A DNA stretch of 64,000 nucleotides from Muribaculaceae bacterium. Its GTDB lineage: Bacteria > Bacteroidota > Bacteroidia > Bacteroidales > Muribaculaceae. Every line of letters begins with the position of its first letter. The first letter of the stretch is position 1. Below are positions 14,784 to 23,877 of this stretch, piece by piece. The position numbers were made by a program, and so were the translations under genes. Where the stretch lies: the NCBI GenBank assembly GCA_022509085.1, contig JAFLTW010000001.1, forward strand, positions 399,756-463,755, read 5' to 3'. Under the pieces are notes generated by a model. It made no database searches and was not told the DNA's origin. It saw nothing but the letters and a program-made list of their open reading frames with translations.

Positions 14784-16610
14784 ATGAAACGCTTAAACCT
14801 GCAAACCCGACTTCTCTGCCTCACTATATCTCTCATTGCCGCTACAGCAAACCTCTTTGCCGGATACATAGAAGACGACTCAGGACACGGTTTTACTCTC
14901 TTCTTTGACCGCCAACTAAATAATGAGGTTGATGAGAAGAAACATCTCTCAGACCTGGATCCTGATAAAAGGGTGGAAGCTAATCTTACCTATAATACAA
15001 GAGCTTCCCTTTATTCCCCTGTTGAGGTTTTCATTCAATGGTTTAGTGACAAAGACACCAACGATTATCTTTTCACAAAAAAAACAAATTATGCTAATCC
15101 TTCCTATTCAAGGTTCGTAATTATCAACTATGAAAAAAATAAAAGATACTATATCGATCGCCTTGAAATAGACTGGGTAGTGGATGAAAACTGTATAGGT
15201 GCTCTCAGACTCGTTGGTTCAAAATCAGAAACAAATCCTTATGATTATTTAAATATGAGTTTGGAAGAGCATTATATCGACAACGCTGTTCCTAACGACA
15301 TTAATCTCCTGATCACACCTCCCTCGGATGAATCAAATACTAAGTTTGTTTACAATTTTGATATCCCTGTAAGCTATATCGCCCTCGTTTATAGCGCGAA
15401 GGAGCAAGGAATGGATCCCTTCTCTTGTGCTCGTTTCTCCAGCTTCTCCGTGCATTTCACTGATGAGCCCGTTGCTCCCAAACCCGAAGTCAATGTAAAA
15501 TTGGGCAGTGACAAGAAGGTGGAAAACCTTCCCTGGTGCAATACGGGGGTTAATGCCAGTCATCTTATTTCGATCTCCGGCGATGTAGATAAGCTCTCGG
15601 CCGATAATCTTAAATTCTATCTCACCCCTCTCTTTGACTCTCCTAACTCTAAACCCAATCCCGAGGCGGAGGAACGTCCCGAAGAACTTTGGCCTTTGGG
15701 ATGGACACTCTACAAACACTTCGAGTCTGTTGCCGACCAACATGAATTCTTATATGACGGTTACTGGCCGGCAGATGCCACACATATCGAATGCAAATTC
15801 AATCCCGCAGACCATTCTCTCATCATTCCTGCTCCTTGTTCTGGCCGCTACAAACTCTCAGTTGAGGCTGCAGAAGGCATCATATTAGAAAACAAGGAAC
15901 TTGAACTCAACATTTGGCCCGATATTGAAAACAACTACGAGTGGCTCGGGGATTATGTGAAAATCCCTGAAGAATCTAAATACCAACTCAGTTTCTCTAT
16001 AAATTGGCAAAACTTCGACACTGTGAATGTCGACTCCCATAAAAACATATCCCATCCTGTAGACTCTGACGGAAACCTTGACCATGGCAGCACCGCCGCT
16101 ATCTTCGTGCCCGGTCTCTACGACGCTCAGATCTACTACAGACTTAGCTCCTCCACAACAGGAAGCGACATCAACAGCGAGAAGGAATTCGTTCGCCGCA
16201 ACGTTAATGCAACCTCCGACGGCTCTGCTTACGCAACAAACGATAATGTTGAGGGTCTCGAAGGGTACACTCCCGTCATCAACCACATGGTAGATATCTC
16301 ATCGGTTTCATCCACCACACTGATGCAACTCCGCATATCTAAAAATGGTGCGCTGACCCCTCTGGTATCGGAAGGAGGCAACTCCGAAACCGCATTCACC
16401 ATCACCCCGAGCAACGGCCTCAAATACAATGACGCGCTCGGCATCTCCTCCCCCCTCTCCGATTCCCACACCTCCAGTACCTCCCAGCCCATCTATTATG
16501 ACCTCCAGGGGCGCCGCGTCAACCCGGCCAACAATAATCAGGCACTCCTCCCCTCCGGCATCTACATCAAGGTGATTGACGGACGCCCCTCCAAATTCAT
16601 CCAACACTAA
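14784..16610 (+). CDS. Secreted protein with a T9SS-like C-terminal sorting motif
   Basis: This 608-residue protein has a signal peptide (about 1-26, hydrophobic core LLCLTISLIAATANLF) and no other membrane helix. The body is acidic, N- and S-rich and looks like a string of beta-sandwich regions without a recognisable enzyme motif. The last 40 residues (YYDLQGRRVNPANNN, then SGIYIKVIDGRPSKFI) match the DLQGR-(20 or so)-GIYI pattern of Prevotella- and Muribaculum-type C-terminal sorting domains related to type IX secretion. That suggests a surface or secreted protein. Its composition is more AT-rich than its neighbours in the first half. Function is unknown. Confidence 0.7.
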   Translation: MKRLNLQTRLLCLTISLIAATANLFAGYIEDDSGHGFTLFFDRQLNNEVDEKKHLSDLDPDKRVEANLTYNTRASLYSPVEVFIQWFSDKDTNDYLFTKKTNYANPSYSRFVIINYEKNKRYYIDRLEIDWVVDENCIGALRLVGSKSETNPYDYLNMSLEEHYIDNAVPNDINLLITPPSDESNTKFVYNFDIPVSYIALVYSAKEQGMDPFSCARFSSFSVHFTDEPVAPKPEVNVKLGSDKKVENLPWCNTGVNASHLISISGDVDKLSADNLKFYLTPLFDSPNSKPNPEAEERPEELWPLGWTLYKHFESVADQHEFLYDGYWPADATHIECKFNPADHSLIIPAPCSGRYKLSVEAAEGIILENKELELNIWPDIENNYEWLGDYVKIPEESKYQLSFSINWQNFDTVNVDSHKNISHPVDSDGNLDHGSTAAIFVPGLYDAQIYYRLSSSTTGSDINSEKEFVRRNVNATSDGSAYATNDNVEGLEGYTPVINHMVDISSVSSTTLMQLRISKNGALTPLVSEGGNSETAFTITPSNGLKYNDALGISSPLSDSHTSSTSQPIYYDLQGRRVNPANNNQALLPSGIYIKVIDGRPSKFIQH

Positions 16611-16640
16611 ATCTCACCGAACCCCGAACCCCAACAATAA

Positions 16641-16669
16641 AAGCCCCGTCCGGATTCCCGACGGGGCTT
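16641..16669. terminator. Bidirectional terminator between convergent genes
   Basis: A perfect 10-bp stem (AAGCCCCGTC at 16641-16650, GACGGGGCTT at 16660-16669), 9-nt loop, between the ends of the genes at 14784-16610 and 16690-18015. Confidence 0.85.
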
Positions 16670-16689
16670 ATCTTATCTCTTCTCCTGCT

Positions 16690-18015
16690 TTAGTCGGTGA
16701 TGCCGAGGCAGAGGGTTTTCTGGAGGGCGATGATGGCGGAGAGAACGCTGCCGCGGGCCGTGACAAGTTCGTTGGCATACTGCAGCAGTGTGATCTGTGC
16801 GTCAGAGACGTTGATGAAGGCATCGAGGCCCTGCTTGTAGCGGTCTAGTGCAAGGGTATAATACAGCTGCGCATTCTGCAATACCACCCCTATCTCCTGC
16901 TCGTATTTTACAGCCTGCGCATACGTCACTATGGCATTCTCCACTTCCTGCACCGCAGTGAGCAGCGTCAGATTGTAATTGTCTACAGAAGCCATGAGCT
17001 GCTCTCGTGCCGACGCTATCTCGGCGTTGCGCGCAAAGCCATCGAACACTGTCCATGACAACTGCGGAGCAACAGCATACGTGAAGCTCTCTTTCTTGAA
17101 TAGGTCTCCCAACCGCCACGCCTCCGTGCCGACGCTCGCGGTCAGCGCCAGACTCGGCAACCACTGTTTCTTCTCCACGCCCAAAGCAGCCGCATATTCC
17201 TCCACCTCATACTCCGCCTCCCTCACGTCCGGCCGGTTGCGAAGCAACTCCGGTGACACATCGGTGTCCAACGTCCATTCCGCGTTCGGTTGCGGTGCCG
17301 GCGCCGAAAGCATCCCCTGCATCTCCTGAGGATAGGTGCCTGTCAATACAGCGATGGCATTTATCGTCGTGGCAACTTCGGTTTCCAGGTTGCAGAGACT
17401 CGCCTGCGTGGAGTAAAACGTGGTCTTGGCCTGCGCCACATCCATCATCGACGCCAGGCCGGCATCCTTACGCGCCTCAGTTATCTTGAGCACCTTTTCC
17501 TGAGATTCTATATGTTCTCTGGTTACAATCAGCTCCTGCTGCAACGTGCGCAGCTGCATATAGTAGTCGGCAATCTCGGCTGCAATAGTCACACACATCC
17601 AGGTGTAATCTTCTGCCGATGCCCTGTAGGCACCCTTCTGTTCCTTCACCTTTACTGTGATTCTCCCGAAGAGGTCGATCTCCCAGCTCAGGTTGGCTCC
17701 AACGCTGAAATACGACTGCGTCATCGACGATCCGGTTGCCCGAGTGGTATACCCTGACGTGCGTGCACGGTCCCATCCTACACCTAAGGAGATTTGCGGA
17801 TAGTACCCGCTCTTGGCCTCACGCACTGCCTGGCGCGCCATCTCAACCCGCTTTATCGCCTGCGCAAGGTCGAGATTGTTATTTTGGCCCATATATATCA
17901 ACGTGTCGAGCACGGGATCGTCGAAGTGTGCCCACCAGTCCGACTGGCGGGTCTGCGCCCATGCCGTCGATATGAGCATCATGAAAATGGCCGGAAGAAT
18001 ATATTTCGTTTTCAT
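16690..18015 (-). CDS. TolC-type outer-membrane efflux protein
   Basis: This 441-residue protein has a signal peptide (about 1-20, ending TAWA) and two copies of the outer-membrane efflux (OEP) repeat. Landmarks are NLDLAQAIKRVEMARQAVRE and YPQISLGVGW in the first copy, and RPDVREAEYEVEEYAAALGV with LPSLALTASVG in the second. Long heptad-like helices form the periplasmic channel. No lipobox cysteine follows the signal peptide. It is usually one part of a tripartite pump, but no RND pump or adaptor gene lies nearby, so its partners must be encoded elsewhere. The ATG is only 5 nt from the promoter -7 box. Confidence 0.88.
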   Translation of the reverse strand: MKTKYILPAIFMMLISTAWAQTRQSDWWAHFDDPVLDTLIYMGQNNNLDLAQAIKRVEMARQAVREAKSGYYPQISLGVGWDRARTSGYTTRATGSSMTQSYFSVGANLSWEIDLFGRITVKVKEQKGAYRASAEDYTWMCVTIAAEIADYYMQLRTLQQELIVTREHIESQEKVLKITEARKDAGLASMMDVAQAKTTFYSTQASLCNLETEVATTINAIAVLTGTYPQEMQGMLSAPAPQPNAEWTLDTDVSPELLRNRPDVREAEYEVEEYAAALGVEKKQWLPSLALTASVGTEAWRLGDLFKKESFTYAVAPQLSWTVFDGFARNAEIASAREQLMASVDNYNLTLLTAVQEVENAIVTYAQAVKYEQEIGVVLQNAQLYYTLALDRYKQGLDAFINVSDAQITLLQYANELVTARGSVLSAIIALQKTLCLGITD

Positions 18016-18019
18016 GCCA

Positions 18020-18050
18020 CAAATTTAACCAATATTTTCCGTCCCCGCAA
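18020..18050 (-). promoter_or_regulatory. Promoter of the TolC-type gene, possibly giving a leaderless mRNA
   Basis: Leftward TTG at 18050-18048, 20-bp spacer and TAAATTTG at 18027-18020. The start codon is at 18015-18013, so transcription would begin at or next to the ATG. Confidence 0.6.
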
Positions 18051-18086
18051 CCTCTACACAACCTCACCACAACTTTCCCCGCTACC

Positions 18087-18130
18087 TCCCGGATACGTCC
18101 CGGATACTTCCCGGATACTTCCCGAGCTCC
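18087..18130. repeat. Four 11-bp tandem repeats (TCCCGGATACT)
   Basis: Units start at 18087, 18098, 18109 and 18120; the last has diverged to TCCCGAGCTCC. They lie in the intergenic region between the divergent TolC-type and EF-G-like genes. Confidence 0.85.
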
Positions 18131-18294
18131 TCTCTCTCTCCTCTTGCCCGTCACCTTTCTCCCTCTAAATTCCCCTTTATGTTAAAAAACATAGCTGAAG
18201 AGTATGCTTATGTGCGGATTTTTTGCTAACTTGCAACGTTTTTTCAAAACACCCGATCTTTCAGAACAATTTTAATTCTTTTATAACTTAAAAA

Positions 18295-20451
18295 ATGAAA
18301 GTTTATAACACTAACGAAATCAAAAACATCTCCCTTATCGGTGGTAAGGGCTCCGGTAAAACCACTCTCATCGAGTCCATACTCTTCGGGAGTGGCGTTA
18401 TAAAACGCCGCGGCGCAGTCGACGCCGGCACCACTGCCTCCGACTATTTCCCCGTTGAAAAGGAATATGGCTACTCCGTATTCTCCTCCATCTTCAACGT
18501 AGAAGTCAACAATAAGAAACTCAACATCATCGACTGCCCGGGTGCAGACGATTTTGTTGGTCATGCATATACCGCTCTCGGCGTTACAGACCTCGGTCTG
18601 ATCGTGCTCAACGCCGAAAACGGCGTGGAAGTAGGTACGGAAAATACCTATCGCACCACAGCCAAACTCAAAAAACCCGTAGCATTCGTCCTCAACAACA
18701 CCGAAGGCGAAAAAGTGGATTTCGACAATGTGATTGCCAACCTTAAGGAGCACTTCGGTGCAAAGGTTACCCCCGTGCAGTTCCCCGTCAACGCCGGTCC
18801 CGGCTTCAACGCCGTTATCGACGTACTCCTTATGAAGAAACTCGAATGGGCAGCAGATGGTGGCAAGGCAACCCTCAGCGATATCCCCGCCGACCTTCAG
18901 GACAAGGCCGAGGAAATGCGCAACACTCTTCTTGAAGCAGCCGCAGAGAACGACGAGGCCCTTATGGACAAATTCTTCGAGGAAGGCGACCTCTCTACCG
19001 ACGAGATCCGCGTAGGTATGCGCAAGGGTATCGCCGACCGCTCCCTCTTCCCCGTGCTCTGCGTCAGCGCCAAGCACAACATCGGCGTAGACCGCCTTCT
19101 CGAGTTCCTCACCAACGTGGCTCCCGAAGTAACTGACACACCCGCTCCCGAAACCACCGAAGGCGTGGAGGTTAAACCCGACTCCAACGGTCCGACATCC
19201 CTCTTCTTCTTCAAGACCAGCGTTGAGCAGCACATCGGTGAGGTGAGCTACTTCAAGGTGATGAGCGGTACGCTCAAGGCCGGCGACGACCTCGACAACG
19301 TTTCGCGCGGCGGCAAGGAACGCCTCGCCCAGATCTTCGTGGTTAACGGCAATATGCGTACAGCCGTAGACGAACTCAAGGCCGGCGACCTCGGCGCTGC
19401 CGTGAAACTGAAAGACGTCCGTACGGGCAACACTCTCGACGCCAAGGGCGTCGACTGGCAGTTCGACTTCATCAAATACCCCGCTCCCAAATATTCCCGC
19501 GCCATCAAACCTCTCAACGAGGCCGACGCCGAGAAACTCTCCGGTCTCCTCTCAAAGATGCACGAGGAAGATCCCACATACCTCGTAGAGCAGAGCAAGG
19601 AACTCAAGCAGACCATCGTGAGCGGTCAGGGCGAATTCCACCTCCGCACCCTCAAGTGGCTCCTCGAAAACAACGATAAGATGAATGTGGAATATCTTGA
19701 AACCAAGATTCCTTATCGTGAGACCATCACCAAGGCCGCACGCGCAGACTATCGCCATAAGAAGCAGTCCGGCGGTTCAGGCCAGTTTGGCGAGGTGCAC
19801 CTCATCGTGGAACCCTACACCGAGGGTATGCCCGAACCCGATGCCTACAAGTTCGGCAACCAGGAGTTCAAGATGAACGTGAAAGACAAGCAGGAAATAC
19901 CCCTCGAATGGGGTGGCAAGCTCGTGGTCTACAACTGTATCGTTGGTGGTGCCATCGACGCACGCTTTATCCCCGCCATCATCAAGGGTCTTATGGACCG
20001 CATCGAGCAGGGTCCTCTCACCGGTTCCTACGCCCGCGACGTGCGCGTCATGATCTACGACGGTAAGATGCACCCGGTAGACTCCAACGAAATCTCCTTC
20101 CGTCTTGCCGGCCGTAACGCCTTCTCGCAGGCATTCAAGGCTGCCAATCCCAAGATCCTCGAACCCGTCTACGACGTTGAGGTACTCGTTCCCGACGACA
20201 TCATGGGCGACGTGATGAGCGACCTCCAGGGACGCCGCGCCATCATCATGGGTATGGATCCCGAAAACGGTCTGCAGAAGCTTAAGGCTAAGGTGCCCCT
20301 CAAGGAGATGTCGAGCTACAGCACTTCCCTCTCCTCCATCACCGGTGGCCGCGCTTCGTTCCAGATGCAGTTCGCTAACTACGAACTCGTGCCCGCCGAC
20401 GTTCAGGAACGTCTGCTTAAGGAATACGAGGCTTCCCAGCAGGAAGAATAA
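18295..20451 (+). CDS. fusA2: EF-G paralogue (EF-G2 type) with altered GTPase motifs
   Basis: The 718-residue protein has the full five-domain EF-G layout. The P-loop GGKGSGKT is intact (16-23). In switch II the usual DTPGH is DCPGA (80-84), so the catalytic histidine is alanine, and the usual NKxD is NNTE (134-137). Domains II to V are well kept (YRETITKAARADYRHKKQSGGSGQFGEV, GRRAIIMGM). EF-G2 of Bacteroides thetaiotaomicron is described as a paralogue that supports translation without GTPase activity during starvation and gut colonisation; this gene fits that type. It stands 11 bp ahead of a permease gene. The short leader has no clear -7 box, only TAACTTG at 18227-18233, consistent with activator dependence (inference). 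Confidence 0.85.
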   Translation: MKVYNTNEIKNISLIGGKGSGKTTLIESILFGSGVIKRRGAVDAGTTASDYFPVEKEYGYSVFSSIFNVEVNNKKLNIIDCPGADDFVGHAYTALGVTDLGLIVLNAENGVEVGTENTYRTTAKLKKPVAFVLNNTEGEKVDFDNVIANLKEHFGAKVTPVQFPVNAGPGFNAVIDVLLMKKLEWAADGGKATLSDIPADLQDKAEEMRNTLLEAAAENDEALMDKFFEEGDLSTDEIRVGMRKGIADRSLFPVLCVSAKHNIGVDRLLEFLTNVAPEVTDTPAPETTEGVEVKPDSNGPTSLFFFKTSVEQHIGEVSYFKVMSGTLKAGDDLDNVSRGGKERLAQIFVVNGNMRTAVDELKAGDLGAAVKLKDVRTGNTLDAKGVDWQFDFIKYPAPKYSRAIKPLNEADAEKLSGLLSKMHEEDPTYLVEQSKELKQTIVSGQGEFHLRTLKWLLENNDKMNVEYLETKIPYRETITKAARADYRHKKQSGGSGQFGEVHLIVEPYTEGMPEPDAYKFGNQEFKMNVKDKQEIPLEWGGKLVVYNCIVGGAIDARFIPAIIKGLMDRIEQGPLTGSYARDVRVMIYDGKMHPVDSNEISFRLAGRNAFSQAFKAANPKILEPVYDVEVLVPDDIMGDVMSDLQGRRAIIMGMDPENGLQKLKAKVPLKEMSSYSTSLSSITGGRASFQMQFANYELVPADVQERLLKEYEASQQEE

Positions 20452-20462
20452 TACCCGGAATA

Positions 20463-21689
20463 GTGAATACGCTGTTTCTGGCCCTTCGGGTCTCGACTTC
20501 AGGCAACGGCAAAAGGTCGACCCCGGCTATCAAGGTGGCAGTCGCAGCAGTGGCTTTGTCAGTGGCGGTCATGTTGGCCGCCATTGCCATTGTGCTCGGC
20601 TTTAAGGAGGAAATCACCCGCAAGGTTCTCGGCTTCAACCCTCATATCGTCCTTAAAACCAATCCCTCCATGAGCGGAGACGAGTACCTCGTCTCCCTCA
20701 CTCCCTCTCTCGCCTCGCTCCTCGAATCCACACCCTACATCACCCGCTACTCACTGAGCGCCTCCACGCCGGCCATATTCAAGACCGACTTGGATTTCAA
20801 GGGTATCTATATGCGCTCCACGTCGCCGGGCGAACCCATGGCAGAGTTTCTTGCCTCGCAACTCGTCGACGGCTCATATCCCGACTTTGCCGCCGACTCG
20901 GCCCAACTCCTCATCTCGAGCATAGCTGCCGACCAGCTTATGCTCGCCGTAGGCGACACCCTCCCTACGTATTTCATGACGGAGGAACTTCAGGTGAAGC
21001 CAATGAAGGTGGCAGGCATCTTCAACTCCCATTTTTCATCTTACGACGACATCTATGCCTTCACCTCACTCCCCCTCGTGCAGCAGGTGGGAGGAATCCG
21101 ACCGGAAGAAGGCACATATATCCACGTCTATGTCGACGATTTCTCGCGCCTTAACGATTATGCATGGGATCTCCGTCATCGCCTCGACGAGGCCTATTCC
21201 TCCGGCCTGATCTACCGCTACTATGATATCGAGACGGCCCTGCAAAACGGTGCCAATTTCTTCAGCTGGCTGGCATTGCTCGACACGAATGTGGCCGTAA
21301 TCCTGGCGCTTATGACGGCCGTGGCCCTCATCACCCTCATCTCCGGCATGATGATCCTTATCCTCGACAAGAAACGGTTTATCGCCATCATGAAGGCTCT
21401 GGGAGCTCCCGACGCCATGCTGCGCCGAATTTTCGTCTGGCTCACCATCCGCGTGGCATTCACCGGTATGGTGATCGGCAACGCCGTGATGCTCACGCTC
21501 CTCTTCCTCCAGCAACGCTACCATTTCATACCCCTCGACGCCGACAGTTATTACATCGACTTCGTCCCCGTGCGCCTTACATGGCTCTCCATCCTTATTC
21601 TCAATGCTGCGATCTTCGTGGTCACCTACATCATGCTCCTCCTCCCTTCACGCTTCGTTAAGACCATCAATCCTGCCGCCTCCCTCTGA
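20463..21689 (+). CDS. FtsX/LolE-type ABC transporter permease
   Basis: This 408-residue protein starts at a GTG 11 bp after the EF-G-like gene; no upstream ATG is available. An N-terminal membrane helix (about 22-47) is followed by a periplasmic MacB-PCD-like domain (about 55-260) and three C-terminal helices of the FtsX domain (about 275-400, with NVAVILALMTAVALITLISG and MKALGAPDAMLRRIFV). The layout is that of lipoprotein-releasing LolC/LolE or MacB-like permeases. No ATPase gene is adjacent. It probably acts in the inner membrane on lipoproteins, but the substrate is uncertain. Confidence 0.85.
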   Translation: MNTLFLALRVSTSGNGKRSTPAIKVAVAAVALSVAVMLAAIAIVLGFKEEITRKVLGFNPHIVLKTNPSMSGDEYLVSLTPSLASLLESTPYITRYSLSASTPAIFKTDLDFKGIYMRSTSPGEPMAEFLASQLVDGSYPDFAADSAQLLISSIAADQLMLAVGDTLPTYFMTEELQVKPMKVAGIFNSHFSSYDDIYAFTSLPLVQQVGGIRPEEGTYIHVYVDDFSRLNDYAWDLRHRLDEAYSSGLIYRYYDIETALQNGANFFSWLALLDTNVAVILALMTAVALITLISGMMILILDKKRFIAIMKALGAPDAMLRRIFVWLTIRVAFTGMVIGNAVMLTLLFLQQRYHFIPLDADSYYIDFVPVRLTWLSILILNAAIFVVTYIMLLLPSRFVKTINPAASL

Positions 21690-21823
21690 CCAGTATTCTC
21701 CGGCTTTCCCCATTTCAGCATCTGACATTTTCACCAAAACCCTTTCGGGCATTATTTTTGTTTAGTATTAAAGGAGCCATTGCTCTACTGATTCTAAAAT
21801 TTTAACCTTAATTTTATATACTT

Positions 21824-23860
21824 ATGTCAACTGGTAAAATTGGAGTTACTACCGAGAATATCTTCCCGGTAATCAAGAAATTCCTCTATAGCGACCACGA
21901 AATATTCCTGCGCGAACTCGTGGCCAACGCAATCGACGCAACTCAGAAACTGAAGACTCTCGCTGCTTTCGGCGACTTTAAAGGCGAACTCGGCGAAATG
22001 AATGTGAAGGTAGCCATCGATAAGGATAAGGGCACCCTCACTGTCTCCGACCACGGTATCGGCATGGATGCCGAAGATATCGACAAATACATCAACCAGA
22101 TTGCCTTTTCCGGTGCAGAGGAGTTCCTCGCCAAGTATAAGGATACAGCCAACAGCATTATCGGCCATTTCGGTCTTGGGTTCTACTCTGCTTTCATGGT
22201 GTCCAAGAAGGTCGTGATCCGCTCTCTCAGTTATAAGGAGGGCGCTAAGGCCGTGCAATGGGAATGCGACGGCAGCCCCGAATATACTCTTACCGAAATC
22301 GATAAGGCAGACCGCGGCACCGACGTGATCCTCTATATCGACGATGACGACAAGCAGTTTCTCGAGCAGAACCGTATCGACGAACTCCTCAAGAAATATT
22401 GTCGCTTCCTCCCCGTCCCCGTTATAAGCGGGAAGGAACAGGAGTGGAAAGACGGCAAGATGGTGGATACCGACAAAGACCGTGTAATCAATGCCACTGA
22501 GCCGCTCTGGACAAAGAAACCGGCCGACCTTACCGACGAAGACTATATACGCTTCTACCATGAGCTGATGCCCGGTAACGAGGACCCCATGTTCTGGATT
22601 CATCTCAATGTCGACTATCCCTTCAACCTTACGGGTATCCTTTATTTCCCGAAGATCAAGAATAATTTCGACATCCGCAAAAACCGCATCCAGCTCTATT
22701 GCAACCAGGTCTATGTCACCGACCAGGTGGAGGGAGTGGTTCCGGAGTTCATGACCATCATGGAGGGCGTTATCGACTCTCCTGACATCCCTCTCAACGT
22801 GTCGCGCTCCTACCTTCAGGCCGACCGTCAGGTGAAGCAGATTTCCGGCTACATCTCAAAAAAGGTGGCCGAGAAACTCGACACTCTCTTCACGGAGCAA
22901 CCCCGCGAGTTTGAGAAGAAATGGGACGACATTTCCATCTTCATCACCTTCGGTATGCTTACTGACGAGAAGTTCTACGATGCTGCCAGGAAATTCTACC
23001 TCGTAAAGGATGTGGAAGGCAAGTATTTCACACTCGAAGACTACCGCAAGCTTATCGAGCCCGAGCAGACCGACAAGGACGGCAACGTGATATATCTCTA
23101 CACCACCGACCCCACGGCGCAGTATTCCTACATCAAGGCCGTGCAGGAGAAAGGTTACAGTGTGCTCGACATGCAGGGCCAGCTCGACGGCCATCTGATG
23201 CAGCTCCTGGAGTCGAAGCTCGACAAGACCCGCTTCGTGCGTGTCGACTCCGATATCCCCGAACGCCTCATCGTGAAGAAAGACGCTGCCCAAGCCGACC
23301 TCTCGCCCCTCGAGGCCGATATCCTTTCCGGCATCTTCCGTGCCTGCATTCCGGAGGTTGAACATGCCAACTTCATTGTGGAATACCAGGCTCTCTCTCC
23401 CTCCGACGCACCCGCTACAGTGACTCAGAATGAGTTTATGCGCCGTATGAAGGATATGGCAGCCATGCAACCCGGCGGCGGTATGTTCGGTGATATGCCA
23501 GACTCTTACGCCATCGTGGTCAATACGGCCCAGCCCGCCGTCAAGAAGATGCTTGGCGAAGCAGTAAGCGCCCTTGAAGGCAGCGTGAAACCTCTCCGCG
23601 ACGACATCGACCGTCTGAACACCGAGATTTCCGACGCCCGCAAGGCTGCCTCGGAGAAGAAGGAGTCTGTACCGGCAGAGGTCGTATCTAAGGAGAATGA
23701 GGTAGCCGACCTCCGTAATAAGAAAGAGTCGCTCGTAGACGAGTGGGCCAAGAAACAACCCGTAATCGGACAGATTATCGACCTGGCCCTCCTTCAGAGC
23801 AATCTTCTTAAAGGTCAGTCCCTCTCGGAATTTATCCGGAGGTCAATATCCCTACTGTAA
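21824..23860 (+). CDS. htpG: Hsp90-family chaperone HtpG
   Basis: This 678-residue protein has the N-terminal GHKL ATPase domain with FLRELVANAIDATQK (N box), DHGIGM and GHFGLGFYSAFMVS. A middle domain follows (FDIRKNRIQLYCNQVYVTD, LNVSRSYLQ) and then a shortened C-terminal dimerisation domain with a coiled-coil-like segment near 600-650. It acts as an ATP-driven cytoplasmic chaperone. A TATTTTTG -7 box at 21753-21760, with a weak TTTC 20 bp upstream, is the probable promoter. The gene ends 17 bp from the end of the convergent flavoprotein gene. Confidence 0.95.
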   Translation: MSTGKIGVTTENIFPVIKKFLYSDHEIFLRELVANAIDATQKLKTLAAFGDFKGELGEMNVKVAIDKDKGTLTVSDHGIGMDAEDIDKYINQIAFSGAEEFLAKYKDTANSIIGHFGLGFYSAFMVSKKVVIRSLSYKEGAKAVQWECDGSPEYTLTEIDKADRGTDVILYIDDDDKQFLEQNRIDELLKKYCRFLPVPVISGKEQEWKDGKMVDTDKDRVINATEPLWTKKPADLTDEDYIRFYHELMPGNEDPMFWIHLNVDYPFNLTGILYFPKIKNNFDIRKNRIQLYCNQVYVTDQVEGVVPEFMTIMEGVIDSPDIPLNVSRSYLQADRQVKQISGYISKKVAEKLDTLFTEQPREFEKKWDDISIFITFGMLTDEKFYDAARKFYLVKDVEGKYFTLEDYRKLIEPEQTDKDGNVIYLYTTDPTAQYSYIKAVQEKGYSVLDMQGQLDGHLMQLLESKLDKTRFVRVDSDIPERLIVKKDAAQADLSPLEADILSGIFRACIPEVEHANFIVEYQALSPSDAPATVTQNEFMRRMKDMAAMQPGGGMFGDMPDSYAIVVNTAQPAVKKMLGEAVSALEGSVKPLRDDIDRLNTEISDARKAASEKKESVPAEVVSKENEVADLRNKKESLVDEWAKKQPVIGQIIDLALLQSNLLKGQSLSEFIRRSISLL

Positions 23861-23877
23861 GATTCCGGTTTACGGAT

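Noticed and set aside
13406..16610. Integrative element using tRNA-Leu as attachment site
   Set aside because: I found no second copy of the tRNA 3' end within several kilobases and no integrase gene; the AT-rich stretch may be foreign but no element boundary is visible.
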